A DNA stretch of 59,892 bases, from positions 564 through 60,455 of the forward strand of contig BRYA01000007.1 in NCBI GenBank assembly GCA_030267965.1. The letters are read 5' to 3'. Each line of letters starts with the position of its first letter. Within the stretch, counting starts at the first letter, position 1. The notes below the pieces were generated by a model. That model worked only from the letters and a program-made list of their open reading frames with translations. It was not told the DNA's origin and did not search any database. The translations under genes and the position numbers were made by a program. Positions 1 to 11,691 of the stretch are shown piece after piece. This DNA comes from Triparma columacea. Taxonomy: Eukaryota > Sar > Bolidophyceae > Parmales > Triparmaceae.

Positions 1-1450
1 TGCCACTAAATTTCAGATCAACTGTTTGAATACGTGTCACCCTACAGACATTTGGGGCAACCTCGGCCATGATGTAGATTCCTTTTGTTACTCCAACTAC
101 AAAGCCGTCCTTGCTAAGGTTGGTGAAGCTTACCCCATAATATCCAAGCAAAGGCACAAATCCTAGCATGTATGCAGTCTGGCCATTGTCCAATTTAGCC
201 TCCTTCCACACAAACCAATTCTCAAATAGTCGATTGGTGATGGCAGGGACCTTCATGCCAACATGATATTGCATGCTTCTAGTTCCCTCAAATTCATTCC
301 TGATAACCCTTGGTAAGTTCCCATTATTTTTGAAGTGCTTCTCAGATCGCGCAAATGTGTCAAGCAGCAATTGCTCTGCCAATACACCCTTTGCTGACTT
401 GTCCACAGTGACCCCATAGGCTCCCCACACGTTGTCCCCCTCTCTCCATAGGAACTTGTCAATGCCCTCTTTCAGTGTCCCCTTGACTCTCTTCCCCTTT
501 GTGTGAAGTCTCTTCTCTAGACTCCCACCCCTCTCCAACATTGCCTCCTCCTCTGTTGTCAGGTGTGGTGCTCTCGGCATGATCTCTTCTACAAAGTGTC
601 TTTTCTTCCTCTCGTCAATCACTGCAGGCTGTCTGAATCGCTTCCTGACCTCCTCCATAATAACCTTTACTGCTGCTAACGCAGCCTTGACGTCGCCCTT
701 CTTGGTCCTGCCACTGTTCCTCCCTTCAACACTAGATCTCGTGGATCTCACACTCTTAAAGCTTTTGACTGTGTGAACATCAACTTCTGATTTCATCTCT
801 GTTGCTCTCTCCTCTGCCTTAAGAGTTACCACCATGGTGACTGCAGTTTGTCCAAACTCGAAATCAGTGAAGCTGAGCTGCCCCTTAATGACACCTCGCT
901 TGACAGTCTTGGTCTTTATTGGCGCTAGAATTTCGAGAAGCATCGCAGTTGCCTCATCAGAAAGATCGGTCTCATCAAGGGGTGCCAACTCCATAATGTT
1001 CGTCGATTTGTCAGGAGAGAAGACACTGACGTCGAGGAGAAATTCGACAAACTTATTTCCGCTGCCGTAGTGCTGCCAGTAGACGAGTCTGTGAACGACT
1101 CCTTCCTTTTTGTCATGCTCCTGGAGGGTCTTCCTTCGGAACTTGCCCTGCTCACAATCGGTGAGGAGAAAGTCAATGATCGTATCGCGCTCGTCGTGGA
1201 AGACACCAGCGAGCTCCATCACCTTCACATCGACGCCGGTAGAATTGTCAATGAGGCCTTCAACGGCTCCTCGGTCATCCAGAAGCTTGACAAGTTTACC
1301 TTGTTCGAGACCAAGAGCTGCATAATTGATATCTAAGGGGCCATGTATTGCGGAGGGTGTGTGATTGGGGCTTGCGGGGGGCTCGGTGGCATAGTTGGTC
1401 TCGCCGGCGTCATTCACAACTCCCGTATCTGCTTCGCCCTCACCCTCCAT
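1..1450 (-). CDS. START-like domain protein, C-terminus cut by window edge
   Basis: An uninterrupted reading frame of about 483 codons runs from an ATG at 1450 to the left edge with no stop, so the C-terminus is missing. An in-frame N-terminal part is rich in Glu/Asp and Pro. It is followed by a globular region containing MELAGVFHDERD-like and KGQLSFTDFEF segments, a basic Ser/Lys linker around residues 225-260, and a last 130 residues with LFENWFVWKE, GYYGVSF and CRVTRIQTVDLKFSG. That last part resembles START-like ligand-binding folds that form large families in stramenopile algae (family resemblance recalled, not searched). START-like domains bind hydrophobic ligands; the ligand here is unknown. 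No intron is visible. The gene is tandem with the methyltransferase gene at 2468-4910. The coding assignment is strong because the frame is long and open; the family call is moderate. Confidence 0.6.
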   Translation of the reverse strand, partial: MEGEGEADTGVVNDAGETNYATEPPASPNHTPSAIHGPLDINYAALGLEQGKLVKLLDDRGAVEGLIDNSTGVDVKVMELAGVFHDERDTIIDFLLTDCEQGKFRRKTLQEHDKKEGVVHRLVYWQHYGSGNKFVEFLLDVSVFSPDKSTNIMELAPLDETDLSDEATAMLLEILAPIKTKTVKRGVIKGQLSFTDFEFGQTAVTMVVTLKAEERATEMKSEVDVHTVKSFKSVRSTRSSVEGRNSGRTKKGDVKAALAAVKVIMEEVRKRFRQPAVIDERKKRHFVEEIMPRAPHLTTEEEAMLERGGSLEKRLHTKGKRVKGTLKEGIDKFLWREGDNVWGAYGVTVDKSAKGVLAEQLLLDTFARSEKHFKNNGNLPRVIRNEFEGTRSMQYHVGMKVPAITNRLFENWFVWKEAKLDNGQTAYMLGFVPLLGYYGVSFTNLSKDGFVVGVTKGIYIMAEVAPNVCRVTRIQTVDLKFSG

Positions 1451-2467
1451 GACAATCTTAATTGGGTGCTGAAAATCATGCGTTCGCGATCGACGTGTGT
1501 TAATAAAATGACGGCGAAGCAGCGTTTTTTGGTGTGAGTGAAGACGCCGTAGATTAGCATACTCGTATAGTGGTTCATATTGCGCGATTTCATGTTTTCC
1601 AAAAAACCCAATCTGTGAGAGTCCATCGCAAGTGCCTAACGCCAGTCCTCATCTGGAAGGCAAGTTGCAGGGTGGGGGCAGGTCTCATCATCACGATCAG
1701 GCACATTGAACCCCCAATATACCGCTCCGATTCAATGTAAAGCCTTTTCGTCCCTCTTTTCACATTCTCACCTTCCAAATGAGGACTAAATTGCTTGTGC
1801 TCACGACGTCGGCCGGGAGTGGTGTGAGCTGGTATTATGCTTCAGTCAACACTTAAAGCCGTCAAACTCTATTTTCTGAGTGTTGTGTAGTAATATCGAT
1901 CTTCTTGTTGTAACGAATGCGACAATGCGATGTAAATGAGGTTAATGTATTCAGAAATTGTTTTGAGGGTTTTGGAAAGTTAGGGTCCTAATAGTTCACA
2001 CCTTGAACTCAGTCTATGCCTCAATGTCTTCGTATTTCCAGTCCTAAGATCAGCGTTTGCTCCCATTTGCCATTTCAAGTACGCTATACCTTCCCAATAA
2101 CAAAATTGTATCTATATGCTGCACCCTTCTATCCTTCCCAATCCCTCAAATCGACCCAAAGAGTCGCACGGACCCTATATACACAGCCTTCCCCTCTCAA
2201 ACGTTGGCCAAGGCAACACAATTTGCCCTTAATCCTTCCCTACAACACCCATATCCAGCCAGCAACTTCGTAGCATCCGCTCGCCCTCGATCCTGTCGTC
2301 TTCCTCCCCTATTAAAAATAATATTATAGCTTTGAAACAACGTATATCACATTTCCTCATCCCTCCGGGTTAGCCGGGACGCCTGTCTCTTTGCTGTAAT
2401 AGGTAGAAGTGACAGTTTTTATATAACAGAAACACAACTTCCTTACCGCAACAAACCCTTAACCCCC
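1451..2467. other. Gene-free stretch upstream of START-like gene
   Basis: About 1 kb between the start of the START-like gene and the 3' end of the next minus-strand gene. It holds only short, low-complexity frames (for example a Pro/Ser/Thr-rich one at 2016-2330) with no recognisable domain. It presumably contains the promoter and 5' UTR of the START-like gene next to 1450 and the 3' UTR of the methyltransferase gene next to 2467. I see no tRNA-like or repeat structure. Confidence 0.5.
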
Positions 2468-4910
2468 CTACATGAACTTGGCCATTGCCGCCTCTGCGAG
2501 CGCATCAGCCTTTGCTGCTGCATCCTTTTCGTTCAATTTTTTACTCTTTGAAGCTGCTTTTGACATTCTGCTCTTCCGTGAGTTCCTCTGCTCCTCCCTG
2601 CTTTCTCTTCCTGCCTTGCCCTTTGGCGAAACACTCTTCCTCGCCTGCTTCGACGCCCTGCTCCTTGGGTTCTTGCTAGCCCTTGACCCCCTCCCCTTCC
2701 CGCTGCCCGCGGTTCCGGTTGTTCCATCTGAGTCGGACCCACTTCCGTCTTTCCCTTCCCTGCTTGCTCTCCTCCGCGGGTTCTTCTTCGTGTTCCTTGT
2801 CTTCCTTTCCCCCCTCGTGACGCTGTCGTCGTCGCTCTTTCCGCCGCCCTCGTTTCCTTCTTCGCCTCCTTCGCCCCCCTCGCCCCCCTCGCCCCCTTCG
2901 CCCCCCTCGCCCCCCTCGCCCCCATCTCCTCCCTTCTCCTTCTTTGCAGTCTTGGTCTTCCTGAAGAGTCCGCTTTTTTTGAACATGGACGCCATTTTCC
3001 CCACGCTCCTCATTTTCCCTGCCATCTTCGACTTCATTGTTTCCCTCTCTGTTCTAACTACTTCCTCACCCTCGCCATTCACCTCCTCGGCCTTGACCTC
3101 CGCCTCCTCAACCTTGGCCTCAACAATCTTGGGCGTCTTCTTGAAGATTAGAGCGCAGTTGTTACCCTCCATGTCGAACTTCATCTCCAGCTGGCACATG
3201 TGCTGCCCGGCGATGGCGACGACGTCCTCCTGATCCCTGATTCCCCACTTGGCAGACAACTTCTTTATTTCCATATCGTAGATCTCCTGCTCCCTCGTCA
3301 GCTCCCCCTCCACCCTAAAGGGCCCGTAGACAAAGATGGTGCCCCAAACCTTGAGGACCTCGTTGGCCATTTTAAAGAAGTTCTCTATGAACCTAAAGGG
3401 GGTGTACTGGATGACGTTCGCCAACACCAGCATGTCGACTGACTTCCACTTGGGGTCCAACTGGTTTTGCATCGCCTTGTCGTAATATAGCACGTTGAAC
3501 TTGAACGCCTCGTTCAAGTTTCCATTCATGTGCTTGGGAGTGTTGTTCTTCAGGACGCCGGCGAACTTAGCCCTCTTGTTGATTGAGTCGAGGCAGACGT
3601 CAGCGATGTCCGTAGGCTGCCAAAGTACGTCCTTGTGCTCCATGCAGACCCTGATTGCGTGCTCCCCGCTGCCACTTCCGAGTTCCATTATTTTTATCTT
3701 CTCCCCAACGCCCAGTTTCTTCTCTCCCTCCTTACTGGCCGGCTTCAGGAATTCCTTCAATATTCCGTAAACGTTTTCCATGTACCTCTCGGCAGAGGGG
3801 CTCTTGAGAGCGAAGACGTACTTGTCCTCAGGTGTCCACCCGATGCTGTCGATTCTGAAGTAATCCCCGGGCAGCCGAAGATTGGGTTTTACGCTCCACT
3901 CCCTCTTGTCCGGCACAAGTGGAACGTGGTCACACCAAGTTTTGTACGAGAGTCTGGGAAGCACGAGAGACTTTGCCTTCTTCTGGAGGATCCTCAGCTC
4001 CTTCTCAGCCTCGGGGTCCTTGGCAGCCCTCGAGGTAGCACTGTCAAGTATCCTGGAGTTCCTAGCCTGGGCAAGCCTCGGCTTACTAAACTCGACGAGC
4101 CAGGGAGGCCAGTCCCTCACCCCCGGCTTCCTGTTGGCCTTCTCGGCCTCCTCCTTCGCCATTTGGGCGTACTTGGCGCTCCTCGCCTTTACCTTGGCCC
4201 CGAAAAGCACGTCCATAAAGTTCGGTTTATCGTCCTCCTCCGCCTTCTCGAGCGCCTCTCTTTCCTCCTCTGTCAATTTCATAAGCATGGACTTGTGGGC
4301 GCTGATCCCTGCCATGAGCTTATTCACTCCTCCCAAGTTCTTGAGCTGCGACAATTACGGGTTTGTTGTGGTAGGGATGGGGAGAAAATGGGGTGAACAA
4401 GGGCAACACCGACTCAGAATCCTGCGCCCCTGCCCCCCCCCCCCGCCCCCCCCCCGCGCCCCCCCACCCCCACAACACTCTCACCTTTGCCCTTGCCGCC
4501 TGGAGCTTCTCTTCCGGAGACCTAAGGTCGACGGCGATGGCCGCTATCTGCGGGGGCGGCTTGCTGGCCTTCTCCTTCTCCTCGTCCCTGTCCCGCTGCT
4601 TCTTGAGCTGGGTCCTCTCCTCCACTCCCATCAACCTCTTGGGCACCTTTATCTTCTTCCTCTTCCCAACCTTCTCCCATGTCACGTTAACTGTTGCCCT
4701 AGTGTATTTCGGTAGGATGGGCTTCTCCGGACCCTTTGCGTCGTGCGGTACCCCTCCGCTGGTCAAACTTGACTGGGCCAAACTCATATCGCCGAAGAAG
4801 GGCTCATCCTCCCCCCCTCCTTGCGGAAACTGCGAGTTTTGTGTGTTGTCAGAGACATGTGATTGGGATGGTGACGGTGGTGGCTTCGTGCTGGATCCCC
4901 CGCCATCCAT
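2468..4910 (-). CDS. DUF938/METTL26-type SAM methyltransferase with long charged tail
   Basis: Two exons: 4910-4485 and 4345-2468, joined in phase 0 (AAG | CTC), giving 767 residues. Residues about 320-550 form a class I methyltransferase: motif I MELGSGSGEHA (about 361-371), WQPTDIAD, and DMLVLANVIQYTP, as in the DUF938/METTL26 family, whose substrate is not established. Typical family members are only about 200 residues, so this protein is greatly extended. The N-terminus (1-140) is Pro/Lys/Glu-rich. The C-terminal about 200 residues are Lys/Arg/Ser/Glu-rich, with a GGEGGEGGEGG run from short tandem repeats at about 2870-2925 and many basic stretches that suggest nuclear or nucleolar localisation. 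The intron contains long C/G runs. The start was chosen at the ATG preceding GGGSSTKPPPSP; it is divergent from CEP104 with 263 bp between start codons. Confidence 0.8.
2868..2926. repeat. Short tandem repeat coding Gly-Gly-Glu run
   Basis: About six imperfect 9-bp units (cgccccctc / cgcccccttc types on the plus strand) encode a GGE repeat on the minus strand, inside the tail of the DUF938-type methyltransferase. Confidence 0.75.
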
Positions 4911-5173
4911 GGGACAATATAATCAACAATTGTTCAACAGAAAAAACTAGAAAGGCCCAAACAAGCAAACCAGAATCGTTTCAGTTTTTGAAATTTATCC
5001 CCACACCCCAAGAAGGACTATAAATCGAGAACCTGTGCACAAGCAAACGCGGTCTTGTTCTCCTTCTCTGCCGTCAGGGTCGTCCAAACCCTCACCTTCC
5101 AACCCCAGTATCCTTTTCTCAACCCCCTGCCCCCCCCCTCGGCCTTCACAACCTCCCTACCTGAACTCTCAAA

Positions 5174-8100
5174 ATGCCAGCGATGGAATATATGATGAGT
5201 CTGTCTGCAAATTTGGTGTCATCTTCCGGGCACGATGCGCCCCACTCCTCGCCCAATCCAACGATGAGCAACTATGCAGAGGTTGACTGCGGCTGGATCA
5301 GGTGAGGGTTGAGAAATCATTAGGGAATCGAGCACAGCGAAGGTGGATACCGTTGTTTGAGACAAGGTATACCAATACAATCCCGTATTTTGCCACTTTC
5401 CACATTTCGAACTTATTCTACCCCCTGATCTAACACCTCCCCCCTCCCCCACTCCCAGCCCAAAGTTCTGCATTTATCCTCAGGAACTCGTGTTTGAGCT
5501 CAAGCACCATTCCTCCCTGTCTTTGATTCGGCTCTTGTCGCACTCCTTTATGATCTCCACCCAGATTGAGATTCTCATTGGGAACGGGAAGACCCTCGAC
5601 GATGCCAAGTTCCGAAAACTCGGCTTTATGAAATTCGACGATAATTCGCGATCGGGACACAAGGCGAGAGAGCTGAAAGAGGTCAAACTGAATGCGACGG
5701 GATCTTTCTTGAAACTCCGGTGCCACAAGAATCATGAAAACGAGCACAACTTCTGCCAGCAAGTCGGAATTGTGGGCCTTGAGGTGAGTGAGATTGCAGG
5801 TCTTGCTTCGACGAGTGTCCTTCTATTTCCTAACCCCAATGCACCAACGCGCAGTTTATCGGACAGTACACGGGGAAGGACCAGGTGATGGGCAGAGACG
5901 GTAACCTGGCAGGGGCCCTCGACCTCATCTCCCCGAGGGTTCCCCCCGCGCCTCCGCCGACGGGAGATGGTGTGGCCTCGGATCGAGAGAGGCATGTATC
6001 CTTTGGCAGGGGCACAGACTCCAAGAATGATAACGAAATATGGAGAAGGTGAGAGTGGGCGACGTTTTATTGCGTGTGGCTAAAGCTCAGCCTCCTGTGT
6101 TTCGCCTTAACTGACCCCTTTGGCTCTTTTCTCAGCGCACGGGCAGTGTCTGAAGCCAAAGAGGCCGCTTTAGCGAACCAAGATTATGCCAGGTGCAAGC
6201 AGATAAAGCCTGTTGAAAAGGAGCTCCACGGCTCTGCTATGCAATACCACAAACTATTTCAGGCCAAGGAGGGAGCGGTCCGTTCCGAGGACTACGACCG
6301 CGCCGACATTCTCAAAGCTGAGATGGCCAGCCTCCGGGAACGCGCGGCGAATATTCTGAATGGTTTGGGGATAGTGCTCCCCCCTTTAAAGTCTCAGAAG
6401 CCCCCCTCCCCTTCACAGGATGACGAGCCTGAGACAGCAATCGAGGATCCTGGCCTTGTATCTGCGCCTGCGCCTGCCGATTTCAGGGACGAGGATGTGT
6501 CCCTCCAGACGCTCTTGGAGGAAGTTGAGGCTGATACTATGATGGCTCAGGACGAAAAGGTTGAGCCTAACCAGCCACCCAGTCCTCGTCTGGAAAGTCT
6601 CTTGGAGACAGTCAACGTCCAGTCCCCTCGGCAAAAGATTCGAGGTGATGTTGAGGTTGGCGAGGGCGAAACAATAAACGTCGCCGCAGACGTCACCGCA
6701 GGAGGTACCGCTGATGCTGGTGCAGACAACAGTGCTGACACTGGTGCTCATGTGAATGCTGAAACTGACGTGAATGCTGAGGCTGAGGCTGAGGCTGATG
6801 CTGAGGCCGATGTTCGTGCTAGCGATCTCCCCCCTGACGATAATCTCACTCCTGCTCTAGACATCTCTGAGGCTGTGCTGGCTAAGGAGTACATTGACAA
6901 CCAAAACTCAGAGGCCATCGACCCCCGTGTGGCTGAACTCCCGAGGGAGCCGACCCCTCCCCCTGAGCTTTGGGAGGAAGAGGAGGTTCCCAGGGGCTCG
7001 TCCCCGCCCCGAACCCCGACACCCCCACCTCTTATCGTGCCCGACGGGCAGGAAATTCAGAACGAGATTGAAGAGGTAAGATTGAGATTACAAACTCGAG
7101 AGACACAACACCGACGACAACACTGACGACAACACTAACACTCTATGCGCTCAGTGGGAGGAGACAAAACGTGAGGTCGCCCTCCGTAGTAGAGAGCGCA
7201 GGCAGAGGGACATGGAAACGAGTGAGAATAATTTCATGAGCAAGGAGGAGGTAAGAAGAAATTAAAATGAAGTTTGATGGAGCCAACAAATGCTACGCAC
7301 GTATGGCAGATGTGTACTAATGCAATGCAATCATCCCTGCACTCCTCGCAGTCCGAAATGCTGGCCTATGTAGAGGCAATGGATCGCATGAAGAAAGAGA
7401 AGGAGGCTGCGGAATTGATCGAGAAGCAGACCAAGACAATTATCAAGATCCAGGCCAGAGCTAGGGGGGTTCTCTCTAGGAGCTTGGTGAATAGAAAGCG
7501 TGGAGTCCGAAAGCGAACGAAGAATGCGTTCAAGAGAGGTGTGGGCTTGCTAAAGGCGTCAAAGCTCTTCAAAGCTGAGGGGATGGACAGAAGGCTGCGA
7601 ATTGATGCTTTGCAGGACGAGGAAGAAGATAGAAAGGTGGCCGAGGCGCAAGATGAAAAGAAGGAGGACGCCGGCGAGAATGCAGAAGCCAAGCAGGTTG
7701 CCAAACAACCCCAACAGCCCACTCAGCCTGCTAGACCTCCCCCCGAAGTTCTCGAGCCCCTCGACACCCTCATTGACGATCCCGAGGTCCTTAAGAGAGC
7801 GTTGAGAGCGGCCCAGACCTTTGGATCGGAAGAACTCCAACGCATTCACAGCAGGAACTACAAGTACAGGGAGAAGGGATTCAAAAATATTGCCATGAAG
7901 CTCAGCGCCATTGTTGCAGAAGATGGAGGTGGGTTGGAGAAGGTCCTCGTTCCCCTCTCAGACGTATTGGTCGTTGGAATGGATGACAAAGTTGATGAGA
8001 GCTTCTATGCGGCCCTAAACATCGTCGAGGCCCTGGAAGAGCTGATCAAGAGCTGGAATCCTCCCGCCCCTGAACCTGAACCCGAACCTGAACCTGAACC

Positions 8101-9905
8101 TTCTGCTGCAGAGGAAAAAGAAGGAGAGGCTGCTCCTCCTGCTTCGGCTCCTTCAGACCCCAACGTAATGGTGCCCCAGCTGACCCGGGACGAATTTTGC
8201 CCCATCATCGAGTCGTCGGTGCGGTCCATGGTAGCCCGCCTCGGAGACGTAAACTCGGGCATCGCCGAGGCCTCTTTGCAGGCTCTCTCACAACTCGGCG
8301 GGCTTGACTGCTGCGGACCGGCATTTGTGGCGCAGGTCGCCCTGAAGAGGTTGTTCCGCTGGGAAGAGCAAATGACTCGACCTGTCGCCAATCGGTTGCT
8401 GCTGCTGAACAAGCTCCTTCATACGGCCACCGACTCGCAGGCTGCCGGTGCCGCGGTCCTTGCCGCCGCAAGTCTGAAGTTTGCCAACGACTGCGGGGCG
8501 TTCGAGTCAACGAGCGACAAAGTGAACGCCGCTGCCAAGGAGTTGGAGGAGACGGCGTTAAAAATGATGGGGGACAATGCGAAGCTCCTCATCGGTGATC
8601 TCAAGGGAGTTTCTCTCCTGGCCGAGCTGCAGAGGGCGGAGCGCCAGCGCCACGTGAAACTGGAAAAACTTGTTGAGAAGAGCAAGGTGAGTTTTGATTT
8701 TGAGAGAGCGGGGGTCAACTTGCTTGCAGACTCCTCTATATTAACCTCCTCTCTCGCAATGACCTTTTTAAAAACCGCAGACGCTTTCCTTAGACATTGA
8801 GCACATTGGCGAGGCCGTGGGGAAGACCGTCCTTGATGTTAAAGACTCCGTCGCTAAGGTTGAAGAGGATATTGATGCAGTCTTCGATTCCATGATTTCA
8901 AAGCTCAACGAGCGGAGGGAGCAGGTGAAGAGGCACTTGAAGGATGTTGGGGGCGGAAAGGTCGAAGCGCTCGTAACCCAGAAGAAGGATGTCGAAAAGT
9001 TGAGGGCCGGACTGGTCGAGACGGGGAGGATGGCAGAGGATGCCCTGAGCATGCTGCATAAAGAGGAGTACAACGCGCTGATTGAACCCCTGACCAAGCA
9101 CCTGGAGATTTTAGGAGAGGAGCACCGCAAGATGCAGCGAGAGAGCTGCGATGACAGCGTGGTCGCTTTTGTTGCAGGTGGGACCGAGAAGGTCATTGAA
9201 TCAATCGTTGAGAACATGGGTGCCATCCACACGAGCTCCGACGTGCTACCAGGATTTCAGAAACTTGCTGGAGACGTTGGGGACGGGTTGGAGAGGAGCC
9301 CAGTTAAGCCAAGGAGGAAGAGGAAGGACGCTGCCGTAATTGCTGCGGCCAAGGTCCAGGAGGAGGAGGAGGAGGAGGAGGATGAGAACCAGCTCGCCAT
9401 TAACAAGGACATCCACCTTACTGTCCGTGCACTCGTGCCCCGCCACGGTCTCTCAGGTGACGAGTACCATAGGGCTCCTCCGAGAGAAACTGTCGTCGTG
9501 GAAGTCAGGAAGGGAGACCCCAAGGTGCTGGCGAAGGAGGGTCACGAGGGGGAGATCCTTGGGAGGGTCATCATTGTCAATCAGATTGAGACCCCCCCCA
9601 GAGATGATTTTACAGTCTCCCAGTATTTCGAGAGCCTTTTCACCCAGGCCGAGATATTGGAGCTTCCAAACGGTTGGCATTCAGAAGATGCTAAACTGAT
9701 TGAAAAGAGGAGGAGCATTGTGACTCACAGGAGCGTCCCAACTACTCGGATTTCAAAGGTGATTAAGTTTGCCGGTGATAGCGTTTGGGCAAAGCGGCTT
9801 CGAAAAGAGGCTGCAGAGAATTCCGCGTATAGTATCGATTGGAAAAAGGATTTGAAGGAGGTGGACTCTGCCCTTTGGGACGAAGAGCGGGTGGTGGGTG
9901 TTTAA
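5174..9905 (+). CDS. CEP104: CEP104-like ciliary tip protein
   Basis: Seven exons, all phase-consistent: 5174-5301, 5459-5783, 5855-6048, 6136-7075, 7155-7250, 7352-8686, 8781-9905; 1380 residues. The N-terminal jelly-roll (about 40-155: FCIYPQELVFEL, then GHKARELKEVKL, LKLRCHKNHEN) matches CEP104, which binds microtubule ends and tubulin at the ciliary tip. It is followed by alternating helices (AKEAALANQDYARCKQIKP type) as in the family. An acidic/Pro-rich linker comes next, then an IQ motif (IQARARGVLSR, about 594-604), a TOG-like helical domain (about 690-980) and a C-terminal coiled coil (about 1010-1110) with an Ala/Glu-rich tail. Human CEP104 has about 925 residues and C-terminal zinc fingers after TOG; I see no Cys-rich finger here, and the IQ motif is extra. 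The gene converges with the dipeptidase gene, 46 bp between stops. Confidence 0.85.
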
Positions 9906-9951
9906 TTCATTTGTTGTATTTTTGAGATTGTGGCTGTGAGTTTAACCCTAC

Positions 9952-11621
9952 TTAATTTACCCCCATTTTCTTCTCCTTCATGATGTTGGTCTCGTAGAGC
10001 TCATCGCCGTAGTGGGCTTCGTTGGCGAGGACTCCCTCTTCCTTCATCTTCTTTGCGACATTCTCGCACTCTTCCATTACCCTAATTGCGTTGAGCCCTA
10101 GGACCTTCCCAATATCCTCGTCACTGTAACCCCTGTAGATCAACTCGGCAGTCAATTTTGTATAGGTGCTCACGTCCTCCATCCCTCTTGCGAAGAGCGA
10201 ACCTCCGTCGTAGTCCCCTCCGATTCCTACATGATCGATGCCGGCGATCTTGACGGCGTGGTCGATGTGGTCAGCGCACTCGATTACAGTGGCCCCAACC
10301 TTGCCTCCGCTAACCCAGAACTCCCCAGCAACGAACTTGCTCAAGAAGACGACCATGACAATCCCGCCATTCTCCTTCAACCTCAAAAGTACGCTATCAG
10401 GAACATCGCGGGGGTGGGCGCAAAGAGCCCTGGTAGAGGAGTGCGAGAACATCACTGGGGCTCTTGTGGCGTCGAGCGCCGCGTTCATTGTCTCCTCATG
10501 AACGTGGCTAATGTCGACAATCATGCCCAATCTATTCATCTCCTTAACAACTTCTACGCCGAAGGGTGCAAGGCCGCCGAGGGGGGCCTCATGAGCGAAC
10601 GACCCGTCTTGATTGACAGCCGGATCGGCCCAGCCTGGTCCTGATGGATGAGGATTGACGATGATGATGATGTTTGAGAGTCAGAGATTGATCGGAGAGA
10701 AGCAAGGCGAACTGCTGCTGCGGCTACTGCGTGTGTGTCATTTCCTTCCCGCTATCCATTCTCACCTCCATTATGAGTAAGGGTCATATACCTACGGGGG
10801 TTGTGTGTGTGGAGATTGTGTGTGTGTGGAATGGGTTAGCGGGTGTGTTTGTTAGTGTGATATGTTTATATTGTGTTATGATTGTTAATATGTATATGTG
10901 TGTGTGTGTGTGTGTGTGCATAGCAATAGGCACCCAAACACAGCCATCTACACCCATCCAAATCTTACCGTACTCCCAGCTTATGGAACATCCTCAGAGC
11001 ACGGAGGCTGCCCCCGATCTGGTGCCCGCCCTCCACTCCGCACACAGAGGGTATTCTCCCCTCTGCGAAAATTCTCCTGACGTCCTCTGCGGTGTAAGCC
11101 ATCTCGAAATGGCCAGGATACTTGTCGCAAAGCTGATGGACAAGATCGATCTGCTCCAAGGTCACCTGAACACACTCCGCGCCCGTGATTGTTGTCGGTG
11201 CGTACACCGACCAGAACTGCGCGCCGACGCCGCCCTTCCTGAGCCGAGGGATGTCAGTGTGAAGGATACGCCAGGGAATGCCAGGGACAACAAGGTCTGT
11301 CTGGTCGACCGAAAGGTCGATGTTGGAAAGGCGCATGTCAAATCCATTGCGAATAGCCCAAGGAAGGTCTGAACGTGGCGAGGGGGGGGGCAGGGAAGGT
11401 TAGAATGTGGCTACAAGAACTATTTCCTTCTTCTTCTTCTTCGACTTCGAGTGGTCAAGGACAAGTGAACTAGAAAGTGAACCCACACACGCACCATTAT
11501 GCCCATCAAATAAAGGGTACTTGGCGTGCAGCTCGATGGCCTTCGGAATATGCTCCCTGGCCCTGTCGCTGTTCTGTGCTTCTGAGTCCATTTTTGTCAA
11601 TTTCTTTGGTCTCGATGGCAT
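9952..11621 (-). CDS. Membrane-dipeptidase family (peptidase M19) enzyme
   Basis: Four exons: 11621-11495, 11368-10969, 10791-10766 and 10640-9952; 413 residues. M19 enzymes are zinc dipeptidases (renal dipeptidase family). Zinc ligands are visible: FDGHND (His41/Asp43) split by intron 1, the GVEGGH glutamate, DISH and the HSS motif. The YMTLTHNG motif lies on a 26-nt exon (10791-10766), recovered because both flanking phases fit and it restores the family motif before WADPAVNQDG. The C-terminus has GIDHVGIGGDYDG and the usual helical end with LGLNAIRVME. There is no signal peptide or GPI-like tail, so a soluble intracellular enzyme is likely. Start at 11621 gives a basic leader; an in-frame ATG at 11591 (MDSEAQ) is an alternative. 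Divergent from the next gene with only 70 bp between ATGs. Confidence 0.88.
10897..10919. repeat. GT microsatellite in intron
   Basis: A run of about 11 TG/GT dinucleotides within intron 2 of the M19 dipeptidase gene; looser GT-rich sequence precedes it from about 10800. Confidence 0.8.
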
Positions 11622-11691
11622 GATGGCAAGAAGAGGCTGTTATTATTTTAGAGCCCCTTGAAATTAGCCACAAGCGCCCCCATTTTTCGAA

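Noticed and set aside
2016..2329. Two plus-strand frames of 85-90 codons in the 5' intergenic region
   Set aside because: Pro/Ser/Thr-rich low complexity, no domain, no conserved start context; they overlap in different frames and look like chance.
3100..4400. Long plus-strand frames (253 and 277 codons) antisense to the methyltransferase gene
   Set aside because: They are open only because of biased codon use; the minus-strand frame has the methyltransferase motif I and correct splice sites.
10731..11372. 213-codon plus-strand frame over the M19 dipeptidase introns
   Set aside because: Contains the GT microsatellite read as Val-Cys repeats and the antisense of the M19 exon; no domain.
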